Part shown: one piece after another, positions 9,129 through 16,727 of the stretch | How positions within the stretch are numbered: position 1 is the stretch's first letter | Layout: every line of letters begins with the position of its first letter | Assembly (NCBI RefSeq): GCF_030297015.1 | Contig: NZ_AP028056.1 | Coordinates: 1,002,939-1,066,938 of the forward strand | Reading direction: 5' to 3' | DNA length: 64,000 nucleotides | DNA from: Brooklawnia propionicigenes | GTDB taxonomy: Bacteria > Actinomycetota > Actinomycetes > Propionibacteriales > Propionibacteriaceae | Program-made: the position numbers and the translations under genes | Notes under the pieces: generated by a model | What the model was told of the DNA's origin: nothing | Database searches by the model: none | The model's input: the letters and a program-made list of their open reading frames with translations, nothing else

Positions 9129-10039
9129 CCGCCACACGTCGACTGACGCTGGCCGCGGGCGGCCTGCTCGGGTTGGCAGGTGCGGTGACCGCGGCCGCCT
9201 GGGTGGAGGCGCGTGCTTTCGTGCTGCGACGAGTGACCGTGCCGGTGCTGCCGTTCGGGTCTCCTCAGATCCGGGTGCTGCACCTGTCGGACATTCATCT
9301 GATGCCCTATCAGAAGCGCAAGCTGCGCTTCGTGGCGAGTCTGGGGGCTCTGGATCCGGATCTGGTGATCAGCACCGGCGACAACGTCTCGCGCGCGGAA
9401 GCGATCGAGCCACTGCTTGAGGCATTGTCACCGCTCATGGCGCGCCCCGGTGCGTTCGTCTTCGGCTCCAACGATTTCGTCGAACCGACCTTCCGCAACC
9501 CGGCGAGCTACCTATTCGGTAATTCCACCGTCGCCAAGGATCGCAAGCTGCTGCCCACCTGGCAGTTGCAGGACGCTTTCACCGACGCCGGGTGGGTCTA
9601 TCTCGACAACGCGGCGGCCCGGCTGTCGGTAGCTGGACGCACAGTGGACCTCCGCGGCACCGGCGACGCACACAACGCGCTGGACGACTACTCGGCGGTG
9701 TCCGGGCCGCTGGCGCCCGACGCAGATCTGACGCTGGGGGTCACGCACGCCCCGTATCAACGGGTGCTGGACGCCATGACTGCCGACGGGGTGCAGATGA
9801 TCTTCGCCGGGCACACTCATGGCGGGCAGATCTGTCTGCCGGTCAACCGCGCGATCATCGACAACTGCGATCTGCCGGTCGAGCAGGCATCCGGGCTGAG
9901 CACCTGGACCACCGGTTCGCAGACTTCCTGGCTGCACGTTTCCGCGGGTATCGGAACCTCCCCCACCGCCCCGATCCGACTGTTCTGCCGCCCGGAGGCC
10001 ACGCTGCTGCGGCTGGTGGCACGAGACTCGGATTCCTGA
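9125..10039 (+). CDS. Membrane-anchored metallophosphoesterase, YkuE-like
   Basis: Calcineurin-like phosphoesterase of 304 residues. A hydrophobic N-terminal anchor (residues about 5-28) precedes the metal-binding motifs: DIH at D56/H58, GDN near 87, GSND, and GHTHGG at H230/H232. The spacing is that of the YkuE/metallophosphatase family, some of which act on UDP-linked lipids or sugars. The true substrate is unknown. ATG 9125 overlaps the stop of the upstream penicillin-binding protein gene (ATGA), so the two are translationally coupled. That link suggests an envelope role, which is inference. An open extension upstream to 9017 lies inside the preceding gene and was rejected. Confidence 0.88.
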   Translation: MTATRRLTLAAGGLLGLAGAVTAAAWVEARAFVLRRVTVPVLPFGSPQIRVLHLSDIHLMPYQKRKLRFVASLGALDPDLVISTGDNVSRAEAIEPLLEALSPLMARPGAFVFGSNDFVEPTFRNPASYLFGNSTVAKDRKLLPTWQLQDAFTDAGWVYLDNAAARLSVAGRTVDLRGTGDAHNALDDYSAVSGPLAPDADLTLGVTHAPYQRVLDAMTADGVQMIFAGHTHGGQICLPVNRAIIDNCDLPVEQASGLSTWTTGSQTSWLHVSAGIGTSPTAPIRLFCRPEATLLRLVARDSDS

Positions 10040-10052
10040 CTGACAGGTGCAA

Positions 10053-10082
10053 TTGGTGCCCAGATCAAAGGTGCGATAAGCT
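10053..10082 (+). promoter_or_regulatory. Probable promoter of tRNA-Pro
   Basis: TTGGTG at 10053 and TAAGCT at 10077 are separated by 18 bases and lie about 22 bases before the tRNA. The match to a housekeeping promoter is modest; position is the main support. Confidence 0.4.
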
Positions 10083-10103
10083 ACCTCTCGGCTCATGAGC
10101 CAT

Positions 10104-10336
<233 letters not shown>

Positions 10337-10492
10337 TCTGCACCTTAGGCTCCGCAGACTCGTGCGGGCTTCCGCGCACAACTCGACAGGGTCTGCCGTC
10401 CGATCGTGATCGACGAACGAACCACCCGTCGCCGTCGACCATGGTGACAATGCGACCGCCCGGACCCCGGGTTGAAATCCTGGCGGAGCAAG

Positions 10493-10509
10493 TACCACTC
10501 CCAGTGGTA
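10493..10509. promoter_or_regulatory. Candidate AbiEi operator (inverted repeat)
   Basis: TACCAC and GTGGTA form a perfect 6-bp inverted repeat around five bases, ending 36 bases before the AbiEi start codon. AbiEi antitoxins of known AbiE systems repress their own promoter by binding inverted repeats upstream, so this is the natural operator candidate. No second copy was seen nearby. Confidence 0.5.
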
Positions 10510-10545
10510 AGATCGAGTCAAGCGCATCAACTTCCGGGGTCAGGA

Positions 10546-11313
10546 ATGGCGATTCAGAGCTTCCTCGCGACGCGGCAGGTGTTCACTGCCGCCGAGTTCT
10601 CTCGTGCTTTCCCGAACAGCCAGACCGACCGGAACCTGCTGTCCCGTGCGGTGCGGAACGGACGAGTTGAGCGAGTGCGACGCGGTGTCTACGTCTCCAA
10701 AGCCGGCCCCTTCAGTCAGGTGACACCGGACCCGGTCGACATCGCGGTGGCTGTAGCGCAGGACGCCGTGTTCGCCTACACGTCCGCCCTCCAGCTCCAC
10801 GGCACGCTGCACAACCTAGTCAACCGGACGCAGTTCTTCACCACCCGTCGGCTGCCCTCGTTCACGTACGACCGCCAGGACTACCTGCCTCATCAGATCG
10901 GTAAGCGGAAGCCCGAAAGCCAATCGCTGCTGACCGCATCGGGCGGCGCCTACCGCGTGACCACCCGCGAGCAGACCCTCGTCGACTGCCTCACCCGGCC
11001 CCAGCTCGCCGGCGGCCCGGAGAACGTACTCCGCTCTCTCGCCGGGTTCACATACGTGGACGCGCACAAGGTGGCCGACCTCGCCCAACGGGAGAGCCTG
11101 AGCGCACGATCGCGGATCGGCTGGGTGCTCCAGGCGCGACGCGAGGCCTGGAGCGTTCCCGAGGAGACCCTGTCGGCGCTGCGTGGCAGTCTGGGCGCCG
11201 GACCGTCGTACTTCTGGTCTTCGACCCAGCCCAAGGACGGCCACTGGGTGAACGACTGGAAGCTCTACCTGCCGGCACCCGAGGAGGAGATGGCCGCATG
11301 GTTGAACGGGTAA
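10546..11313 (+). CDS. abiEi: AbiEi-type antitoxin / transcriptional regulator
   Basis: Antitoxin of a type IV AbiE toxin-antitoxin (abortive infection) system. The 255-residue protein begins with a winged-helix segment (FTAAEFSRAF to RNGRVERVRRGVYV, residues about 12-50), the arrangement used by AbiEi for autorepression. The central part (FAYTSALQLHG, then TREQTLVDCL) is typical of the COG5340 family. The ATG at 10546 was chosen because it begins directly before the winged helix; the frame stays open upstream to 10309 across non-coding repeat DNA. It overlaps the toxin gene by 16 bases, the usual operon layout. In known systems the toxin is silenced without direct protein contact. Confidence 0.85.
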   Translation: MAIQSFLATRQVFTAAEFSRAFPNSQTDRNLLSRAVRNGRVERVRRGVYVSKAGPFSQVTPDPVDIAVAVAQDAVFAYTSALQLHGTLHNLVNRTQFFTTRRLPSFTYDRQDYLPHQIGKRKPESQSLLTASGGAYRVTTREQTLVDCLTRPQLAGGPENVLRSLAGFTYVDAHKVADLAQRESLSARSRIGWVLQARREAWSVPEETLSALRGSLGAGPSYFWSSTQPKDGHWVNDWKLYLPAPEEEMAAWLNG

Positions 11314-12245
11314 ACCTGAACTTCTCGGGGTTCCGGCCCGACATCATCGAGAAGGTCATCCGTCTCCTGCTCATCCTCGAGCGGATCGGAAACCACGCGT
11401 TCCTCGGTTCGAGGATGAGTCTGCACGGCGGCACAGCCCTGAACCTGTTCGTCCTCGCTATGCCCCGGCTATCAGTCGACATCGACCTGAGCTACGTCGG
11501 CAACACCGATCGCGAACAGATGCTCGCCGAACGGCCAGCGATCGAACATGCGATCGCGGACATAGCCCGGGAGCTGGGCTTCACGGTTACCATAAGCCCT
11601 GCGGAGCACTCCGGACGCACGTTCCGCCTGCAATACAAAGGAACCGCGGGGCTCGACTCGGTCAAGATCGACACCAACTTCCTGAACCGCTCACCGCTGC
11701 TACCGCTGCAACGCAAGACCGTCGTGCTCGACAGCGGCGCAGAGGTGACGTTCCCGCTCAACAGCGACATCGAACTGATCGCCGGCAAGCTCAAAGCACT
11801 CGTCGAACGCGTCGCCGTCCGCGACCTGTACGACACCAGCCGCATCGCCGCCATCTACCCGGACCTCGTCGCTGGTGGGGACGAACGGCTGTTTCGGCGA
11901 ATCGTGCTCTACTACCTCGCGAAGTCCGAACCGTTCCCTCGGCTGCTCGAGGTCGGTGACCGGTTCTCCGGGCGCCACAAGGACGTCGCCGACACGCTCT
12001 ACCCCATGCTGCTCGCCGGCGAGGAGCCGCACCTGGAAGCGATGATCGACACCGCCCAGGCCTTCCTCGCCCGCGTGTCCAGGCCGGTCGACACTGAAGA
12101 AGCCGACTACCTTGAGCGCTTCAGCGTCGCGGACTTCGCCCCTGAACTGCTGTTCGCCGACTACCCGGACACGCTTGCCGCCGCCCACGCTGATCCAACC
12201 GTCGCCTGGAAGCTCCAGAACCTCGCCAGAACCCTGGACATGTGA
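11298..12245 (+). CDS. abiEii: AbiEii-type nucleotidyltransferase toxin
   Basis: Toxin partner of the preceding AbiEi. The 315-residue protein carries the DUF1814 nucleotidyltransferase signature: HGGTALNL at residues 43-50 and the acidic motif SVDID with D61 and D63. It also has the downstream lysine region ELIAGKLKALVERVAVRDLYD. Members of this family transfer nucleotides to targets (the related MenT toxins modify tRNA) and stop growth when phage infects. Complete family motifs and full length indicate an intact toxin. It shares 16 bases with abiEi, which implies coupled expression. The target in this organism cannot be read from the sequence. Confidence 0.88.
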   Translation: MVERVNLNFSGFRPDIIEKVIRLLLILERIGNHAFLGSRMSLHGGTALNLFVLAMPRLSVDIDLSYVGNTDREQMLAERPAIEHAIADIARELGFTVTISPAEHSGRTFRLQYKGTAGLDSVKIDTNFLNRSPLLPLQRKTVVLDSGAEVTFPLNSDIELIAGKLKALVERVAVRDLYDTSRIAAIYPDLVAGGDERLFRRIVLYYLAKSEPFPRLLEVGDRFSGRHKDVADTLYPMLLAGEEPHLEAMIDTAQAFLARVSRPVDTEEADYLERFSVADFAPELLFADYPDTLAAAHADPTVAWKLQNLARTLDM

Positions 12246-12485
12246 GCAGACTGGCCGGCCATCGTGCTATCGGTCGGCACCGCGGAGGACGCGGCCCGCT
12301 GCCGGAGCCGATGCTTACGATCCTCCAGCGTGGATACATCGCCGAGACTTGGAACACCGCCGTACCGCCCTACTGGACTCGGGAGTTTCAGTGTTCGATC
12401 GAATTGCCGAGGTCGAGAAGGTGCAGACCGTGCGCCACTAGCGGGTCTTTCATCGCCCTCCCTAGTGAGCGACTAATCTCCTGGC
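12246..12485. other. Spacer between abiEii and the HNH gene, with a 14-bp copy of the tRNA-side repeat
   Basis: No gene is apparent in these 240 bases. TCGAATTGCCGAGG at 12399-12412 is identical to a piece of the 79-bp tandem unit beside tRNA-Pro, and a nearby GAGTTT also matches. It may mark the right boundary of the AbiE insertion, but the identity is short. Confidence 0.45.
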
Positions 12486-13394
12486 ATGGACATCAACGTG
12501 GAGCGCAGCGCTCGCGCCGCTGCCATGTCCTGGCTTGATACCAAGAAAGTCGACGGTGCGGTGTCCTTCTCGCGTGATGATCGCTTTCAGTACCAGGGGC
12601 AGAGCATAAGGTTCATGAGTCCTCAGGCGGGCATATGGAAACCCGCGGAGTGGACTGGGGCGTTGTCCATTTCAACCGCATTCACCCGTCCCACGAGCGC
12701 CCGACCCTACGACGACGCAGAGATCGGGGCAGATGGTTTCGGTCGCTATAAATGGCGGGGAACAGACCCCAATCACCCGGACAATCGTGCTCTGCGTCTG
12801 GCGATGGAGTATCACCTACCACTGATCTGGTTCATCGGCTTCACTCAAGGACGATATGCCCCGGTCTACCCCATCTATCTGGTCGGGGAAGAACCCACCC
12901 TGCACCAATTTATCGTGGCCGCCGACGCCATCCACCAGTTCGCCGCTGTCGATCTCGAGTTCCCGAACGCCGAAATCGAGCTCGCATATGCGGCGCGAGA
13001 GACGAAGCAACGCCTGCACCAGGCGCCGTTTCGTGCGGCAGTGCTGGACGCCTACACCTGCAAGTGCGCCGTCTGCCGGTTCGGCCATGCCTCCTTACTG
13101 GATGCTGCTCACATCATCACTGATGCCGACGGCGGCTCGCCGAACGTCAGAAACGGTCTGTCTCTGTGCAAGATGCACCACGCCGCCTACGACGTCGATA
13201 TCATCGGGATCACCCCGGATCTGATCGTCGAAGTGAACCACGAAATCCTGAACGAGATCGATGGCCCGATGCTGCGCCATGGCATCCAGGAGTTCCATCG
13301 CAAGCCGTTGGTTGTCCTTCCACACAGGAGATCGCAGCAGCCCGACCGCGAAGCACTCGACTTGAGGTACCAGCACTTCTTGGCACGAGCCTGA
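12486..13394 (+). CDS. HNH endonuclease of the predicted restriction type (COG3440-like)
   Basis: The C-terminal HNH nuclease (residues about 180-260) has H209, N223 and H232, supported by a zinc knuckle C194-x2-C197 and C228-x2-H231. The N-terminal part resembles the predicted restriction endonuclease family, with the hallmark stretch YDDAEIGADGFGRYKWRG and TDPNHPDNRALRLAM followed by RYAPVYPIYLVG. Such proteins are thought to cut foreign, possibly modified, DNA, and no methyltransferase partner is present here. It lies between the AbiE pair and an insertion sequence, which fits a defence block. Phage restriction is inference; the nuclease fold is well supported. The 302-residue length looks complete. 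Confidence 0.82.
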   Translation: MDINVERSARAAAMSWLDTKKVDGAVSFSRDDRFQYQGQSIRFMSPQAGIWKPAEWTGALSISTAFTRPTSARPYDDAEIGADGFGRYKWRGTDPNHPDNRALRLAMEYHLPLIWFIGFTQGRYAPVYPIYLVGEEPTLHQFIVAADAIHQFAAVDLEFPNAEIELAYAARETKQRLHQAPFRAAVLDAYTCKCAVCRFGHASLLDAAHIITDADGGSPNVRNGLSLCKMHHAAYDVDIIGITPDLIVEVNHEILNEIDGPMLRHGIQEFHRKPLVVLPHRRSQQPDREALDLRYQHFLARA

Positions 13395-13490
13395 TAGACC
13401 GTAGCCGAGCCGACCGAAGGAATCCTGGGCAGATCCTGCAAGCCCCGCTCCGGCTCCATCTCGATCCTCCGAAGGCCGAAAAAATAGGAC

Positions 13491-13521
13491 ACTCACAGGG
13501 CTACCAAAGGCTTGACTAGGA
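13491..13521. repeat. Left 31-bp direct repeat flanking the insertion sequence
   Basis: Identical over 31 bases to 15204-15234 and directly abutting the left inverted repeat. It is best read as a target duplication made when the element inserted. Confidence 0.9.
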
Positions 13522-15203
13522 CCTGACTTCCACAGGTGCGCGTGTGTCGTCAATGTTCTTGCTTGTCAGGGGCTTGCGGTGGGTGGTTTTGGGGCACTAA
13601 CGGGCGGTTAGAATCGGGCTTGTGAGCCCGTATCTGCGGAAAGTGAAGACCCGGTCGGGTGCGACCGCGGTGCAGATCGTGGAAAAGAGGCATGGCCAGC
13701 GAGTGATCGTGGAGCATCTGGGGTCGGCCCATACCGACGCCGAGCTCGCGGCGTTGATGCGGGCCGGCCACGACAAACTCCACGCCGGCCAGCCCGCCTT
13801 CGAATTGGGTATCGATCCCCACGGCGTGCCGGTGGGTGCGGTCGCGGTAGTCGCCGGGACACGATCGAAACTCCTGATGGATGCGATCCGGGCCTCCTGG
13901 GGCCGGCTCGGGTTCACCGTGATCGATGACGAGGCGTTCTTCCAGCTGGTCGCAGCCCGGCTCGTCGAGCCGACCTCGAAACGCGACAGCATCCGGGTGA
14001 TCAACCAACTCGGCATGCACGCGTTCCACGAGAACACCTACTACGCCGCGCTGCGTCGTTGCATGGCTGGTGACTACCGCGAACAGATCGCGAAGGCCTG
14101 CTTCACCCACGTGTGGACCGACGCTGGCGGGGACATCTCCTTGCTGCTCTACGACGTCACCACGCTGTATTTCGAGGCCGAGAACGAAGACGATCTTCGC
14201 AAAGTCGGCTTCAGTAAAGAGCGTCGTGTCGATCCGCAGATCGTGGTCGGGCTGCTCGTTGACCGGAGCGGGTTCCCGTTAGAGATCGCCTGCTATGAGG
14301 GTAACAAGGCCGAGACTGCCACGATCATCCCGATCGTCAAAGCGTTCCAGGACCGTCACCAGATCACTGACATGGTCGTGGTCGCCGACGCCGGCATGTT
14401 GTCCGCGACCAACCTGCAAGCCCTCGACGATGCCGGGCTCCGGTTCATCGTCGGGTCCCGGGTCACGAAAGCACCCCACGATCTGGCCAAGCATTTCTGC
14501 TGGCACGGTGACCACTTCACCGACGCCCAGATCATCGACACGATCACGATGCGCCGCACCAAACCCGACCCGGCCAGGCTCGACACCTGCGACGAGCCGG
14601 TGTGGAACCCCCAAGCCCATCCGCTAGCGTGGCGGGCGGTGTGGCAATACTCCCGCAAACGGGCCGTCCGGGATCAACACACCCTGACCGCGCAGCAGAA
14701 CCGGGCCCAAGCGATCATCGATGGCCTCCACCCGCCCCGCAAGGCCAGATTCTTGAAGACCAGCGGGGCCACGCTCACCCTTGATCACACCAGCCTGGAC
14801 CGGGCACGCCGACTCACCGGCCTGAAAGGCTACGTCACCAACATCACCGTCGACACCATGCCCGCCGACCAGGTGATCTCGGCCTACCACGAACTGTGGC
14901 ACGTGGAGCAATCCTTCCGGATGTCCAAAACCGACCTCGCTGCCAGACCGATCTTCCACCACACCCGCGACGCGATCGAAGCCCACCTGACCATCGTGTT
15001 CACCGCGCTCGCGATCGCCCGCGACCTACAGGCCCGCACCGGCTGGAGCATCAAACGCATCATCCAAACCCTCCAACCGCTACGCCACGTCACCATCACC
15101 ATCAACGGTCACCCGATCGAAGCCCAACCCGCCATCCCCGACAACACCCGAGAAATCCTCAACGATCTCGGAATTTCGGGGCACTAAACCTGTGGAAGTC
15201 AGG
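13522..15203 (+). mobile_element. Complete IS1634-like insertion sequence (1682 bp)
   Basis: The element is bounded by perfect 16-bp inverted repeats, CCTGACTTCCACAGGT at 13522-13537 and its complement at 15188-15203. It contains one intact transposase gene. Directly outside both ends lies the same 31-bp sequence. IS1634/IS1549-family elements are known for unusually long and variable target duplications, so the length supports the family assignment. Identical repeats and an intact transposase suggest a recent insertion. It split the intergenic region between the HNH gene and the HigA-like gene. A GGGGCACTAA motif recurs just inside both ends and may be a subterminal binding site. Confidence 0.92.
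13622..15187 (+). CDS. IS1634-family transposase
   Basis: DDE transposase of 521 residues starting with GTG at 13622 (MSPYLRKVKTRSG). The catalytic acids are probably D178 (LLLYDVTTLYFEA), D256 (VVVADAGML) and E429 in the YHELWHVEQSFRMSKTDL segment, which has the YREK-like spacing of the IS4 superfamily. The frame is open from near the left inverted repeat to within one base of the right one, so the gene appears functional. It is the only gene in the element. Confidence 0.93.
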   Translation: MSPYLRKVKTRSGATAVQIVEKRHGQRVIVEHLGSAHTDAELAALMRAGHDKLHAGQPAFELGIDPHGVPVGAVAVVAGTRSKLLMDAIRASWGRLGFTVIDDEAFFQLVAARLVEPTSKRDSIRVINQLGMHAFHENTYYAALRRCMAGDYREQIAKACFTHVWTDAGGDISLLLYDVTTLYFEAENEDDLRKVGFSKERRVDPQIVVGLLVDRSGFPLEIACYEGNKAETATIIPIVKAFQDRHQITDMVVVADAGMLSATNLQALDDAGLRFIVGSRVTKAPHDLAKHFCWHGDHFTDAQIIDTITMRRTKPDPARLDTCDEPVWNPQAHPLAWRAVWQYSRKRAVRDQHTLTAQQNRAQAIIDGLHPPRKARFLKTSGATLTLDHTSLDRARRLTGLKGYVTNITVDTMPADQVISAYHELWHVEQSFRMSKTDLAARPIFHHTRDAIEAHLTIVFTALAIARDLQARTGWSIKRIIQTLQPLRHVTITINGHPIEAQPAIPDNTREILNDLGISGH

Positions 15204-15234
15204 ACTCACAGGGCTACCAAAGGCTTGACTAGGA
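15204..15234. repeat. Right 31-bp direct repeat flanking the insertion sequence
   Basis: Identical to 13491-13521 and begins directly after the right inverted repeat. Removing the element plus one copy restores a continuous intergenic sequence. Confidence 0.9.
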
Positions 15235-15361
15235 GGGTATGGTTACTCGCTGGGTCCAGAAATGGACCTGAGACCGACCAGCAATGGCGGCCCCTACTAC
15301 CAGCATCGACGCCGGCTCCCTACCGGCGCCGGACGTGTCGGCCGTCATTGAAAGAGGTCCT

Positions 15362-15637
15362 ATGACCACCCTCGGTGCCACTGTTGCTGCCCCGATCCAC
15401 CCCGGGGAAATCCTCATGGAAGAGCTGTTGATTCCGCTGGGCATCTCGCAGCGACGACTCTCGGTTGCTACCGGCCTGTCGCTGCAGGAGATCAGCGAAC
15501 TCGTCCACTGCAAGTGCCGCATTACCTCCGATCTCGCGCATCGCCTCGCCGCCTACTTCGGCACTTCCGATCAGTTCTGGTTCGATCTGCAGGACAGCTA
15601 CGACCTGGAGTCCGCCGAAGCCGCGTGCCTGTGCTGA
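15362..15637 (+). CDS. HigA-like helix-turn-helix antitoxin without visible toxin
   Basis: Small XRE-type regulator of 91 residues in the HigA/VapI family. It has the signature PIHPGEILMEELLIPLGISQ followed by a helix-turn-helix (LSVATGLSLQEISELV) and the typical end LAAYFGTSDQFWFDLQDSYDL. The start at 15362 was chosen for its ribosome site (AGAGG five bases upstream); an earlier ATG at 15284 lacks one and adds non-conserved residues. HigA is normally preceded by a HigB RNase gene, but I found no HigB-like frame in 13395-13490 or 15235-15361. It may be an orphan, or its partner may have been lost around the IS insertion. Confidence 0.8.
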   Translation: MTTLGATVAAPIHPGEILMEELLIPLGISQRRLSVATGLSLQEISELVHCKCRITSDLAHRLAAYFGTSDQFWFDLQDSYDLESAEAACLC

Positions 15638-15688
15638 CCAGCCCGGGATAGTCTCCCGGGTCCCGACCGATTCACTATTGTTTGCAGC

Positions 15689-16708
15689 ATGTTGATCAGC
15701 GCCTACTCAACGCGGCTCGAGTTCGTGCCACACGACTTCACCCCAGTGGACGAGCATTTCCGCTGGCATGAGTCGGGCGAACAGGATGCCGGCTTTGCTG
15801 CGTCGTTGAGCGAGCTCGAGGACTATGTCTCACGCGCCGGTGTTGGGCAGCCGGCAGAGACCGTCCGCCTGCTGATCGGCCATGTTCGAGACACGCAGCG
15901 CTCCTACAGCTTCACCCTCGACGGCGCCGACCCAGCCCAGCTCGCCCGGCTGACCGCGTGGGCCACTGAGGCCAACGCCATCCTGGTCGCCGAGGGCGCC
16001 CTGCTCGACCCCGCCGGACGTCCGCTGCTCGCCGGGGCCCACGGTGCCCCCACCGGCAAGGTGCCACTGACCCCCGAATCGACAGAGCGCGCCCAAACCA
16101 TCCGCAGCTGGCTGGCCTCGGCCCACGGGCTACAGATCCCCGGCGATCTTCCTCCGGTGCGCAGCGCGGCCGAGACCCGGACCCGAGACGTCAGCGATGT
16201 CGGGCTGCGCATCATCGGTCTGGTCATGACCAGCGATTTCGCCTCCTCGGTCATCGCCGGCAGTCCCCTCAACCAGCGCGCCATGCAGGCCGTCTTCCCG
16301 CACGCGATGGCCGCGCTGCCACCCACCGAGCGCGAGCTCTTCAACCGCCGCGAGACCGGCGCCGCCCGCAAGCTGCAACGTCGCATCGAGGCGGCAAACG
16401 AACTGCTCTGGGCGGCCGGACGCACTACCCTCGGCTGGCCAACCACCGACTGCCATCCCACCCAGGTGAAGGACCTCGTGCTGCGCCGCGGCGAGCAGGG
16501 GTTTCTGGACGGCCTGCGGCTGCGCGGAACCAACGAACTACTGGACGAATACGAGTGCCTTTCCTCGCTGATGTGGGCGCTGAACAACCAGGAGGCGCTG
16601 CGTCCGCGCGTCTACTCGGACGCGGATCCACGCATCGTCGCGCAGCGACTCATCGCCCTGGAATGGCTGCTCAAACCCCAACTCGCCTGGGACGACGCGC
16701 AAGGCTGA
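15689..16708 (+). CDS. DUF4272 domain protein of unknown function
   Basis: A 339-residue cytoplasmic protein. Residues about 155-330 resemble DUF4272: RTRDVSDVGLRIIGLVM, then ELFNRRETGAARKLQRRIEA, and ANELLWAAGRTTLGWPTTDC. The N-terminal 140 residues are not recognised. No catalytic motif, signal peptide or membrane segment is visible. It ends 20 bases before the end of murJ on the opposite strand, so the two converge. DUF4272 proteins are sometimes found near toxin or immunity genes, but nothing here shows such a role. The gene sits at the right edge of the accessory block and could belong to it or to the core genome. Confidence 0.6.
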   Translation: MLISAYSTRLEFVPHDFTPVDEHFRWHESGEQDAGFAASLSELEDYVSRAGVGQPAETVRLLIGHVRDTQRSYSFTLDGADPAQLARLTAWATEANAILVAEGALLDPAGRPLLAGAHGAPTGKVPLTPESTERAQTIRSWLASAHGLQIPGDLPPVRSAAETRTRDVSDVGLRIIGLVMTSDFASSVIAGSPLNQRAMQAVFPHAMAALPPTERELFNRRETGAARKLQRRIEAANELLWAAGRTTLGWPTTDCHPTQVKDLVLRRGEQGFLDGLRLRGTNELLDEYECLSSLMWALNNQEALRPRVYSDADPRIVAQRLIALEWLLKPQLAWDDAQG

Positions 16709-16727
16709 CGCCTCCGACCGGCACGGA

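Noticed and set aside
12246-12485. Small gene between abiEii and the HNH gene
   Set aside because: Open frames of 70-109 codons here have no ribosome site or conserved features and overlap one another.
13395-15361. HigB toxin partner for the HigA-like gene
   Set aside because: No frame with RelE/HigB features was found on either side of the insertion sequence.
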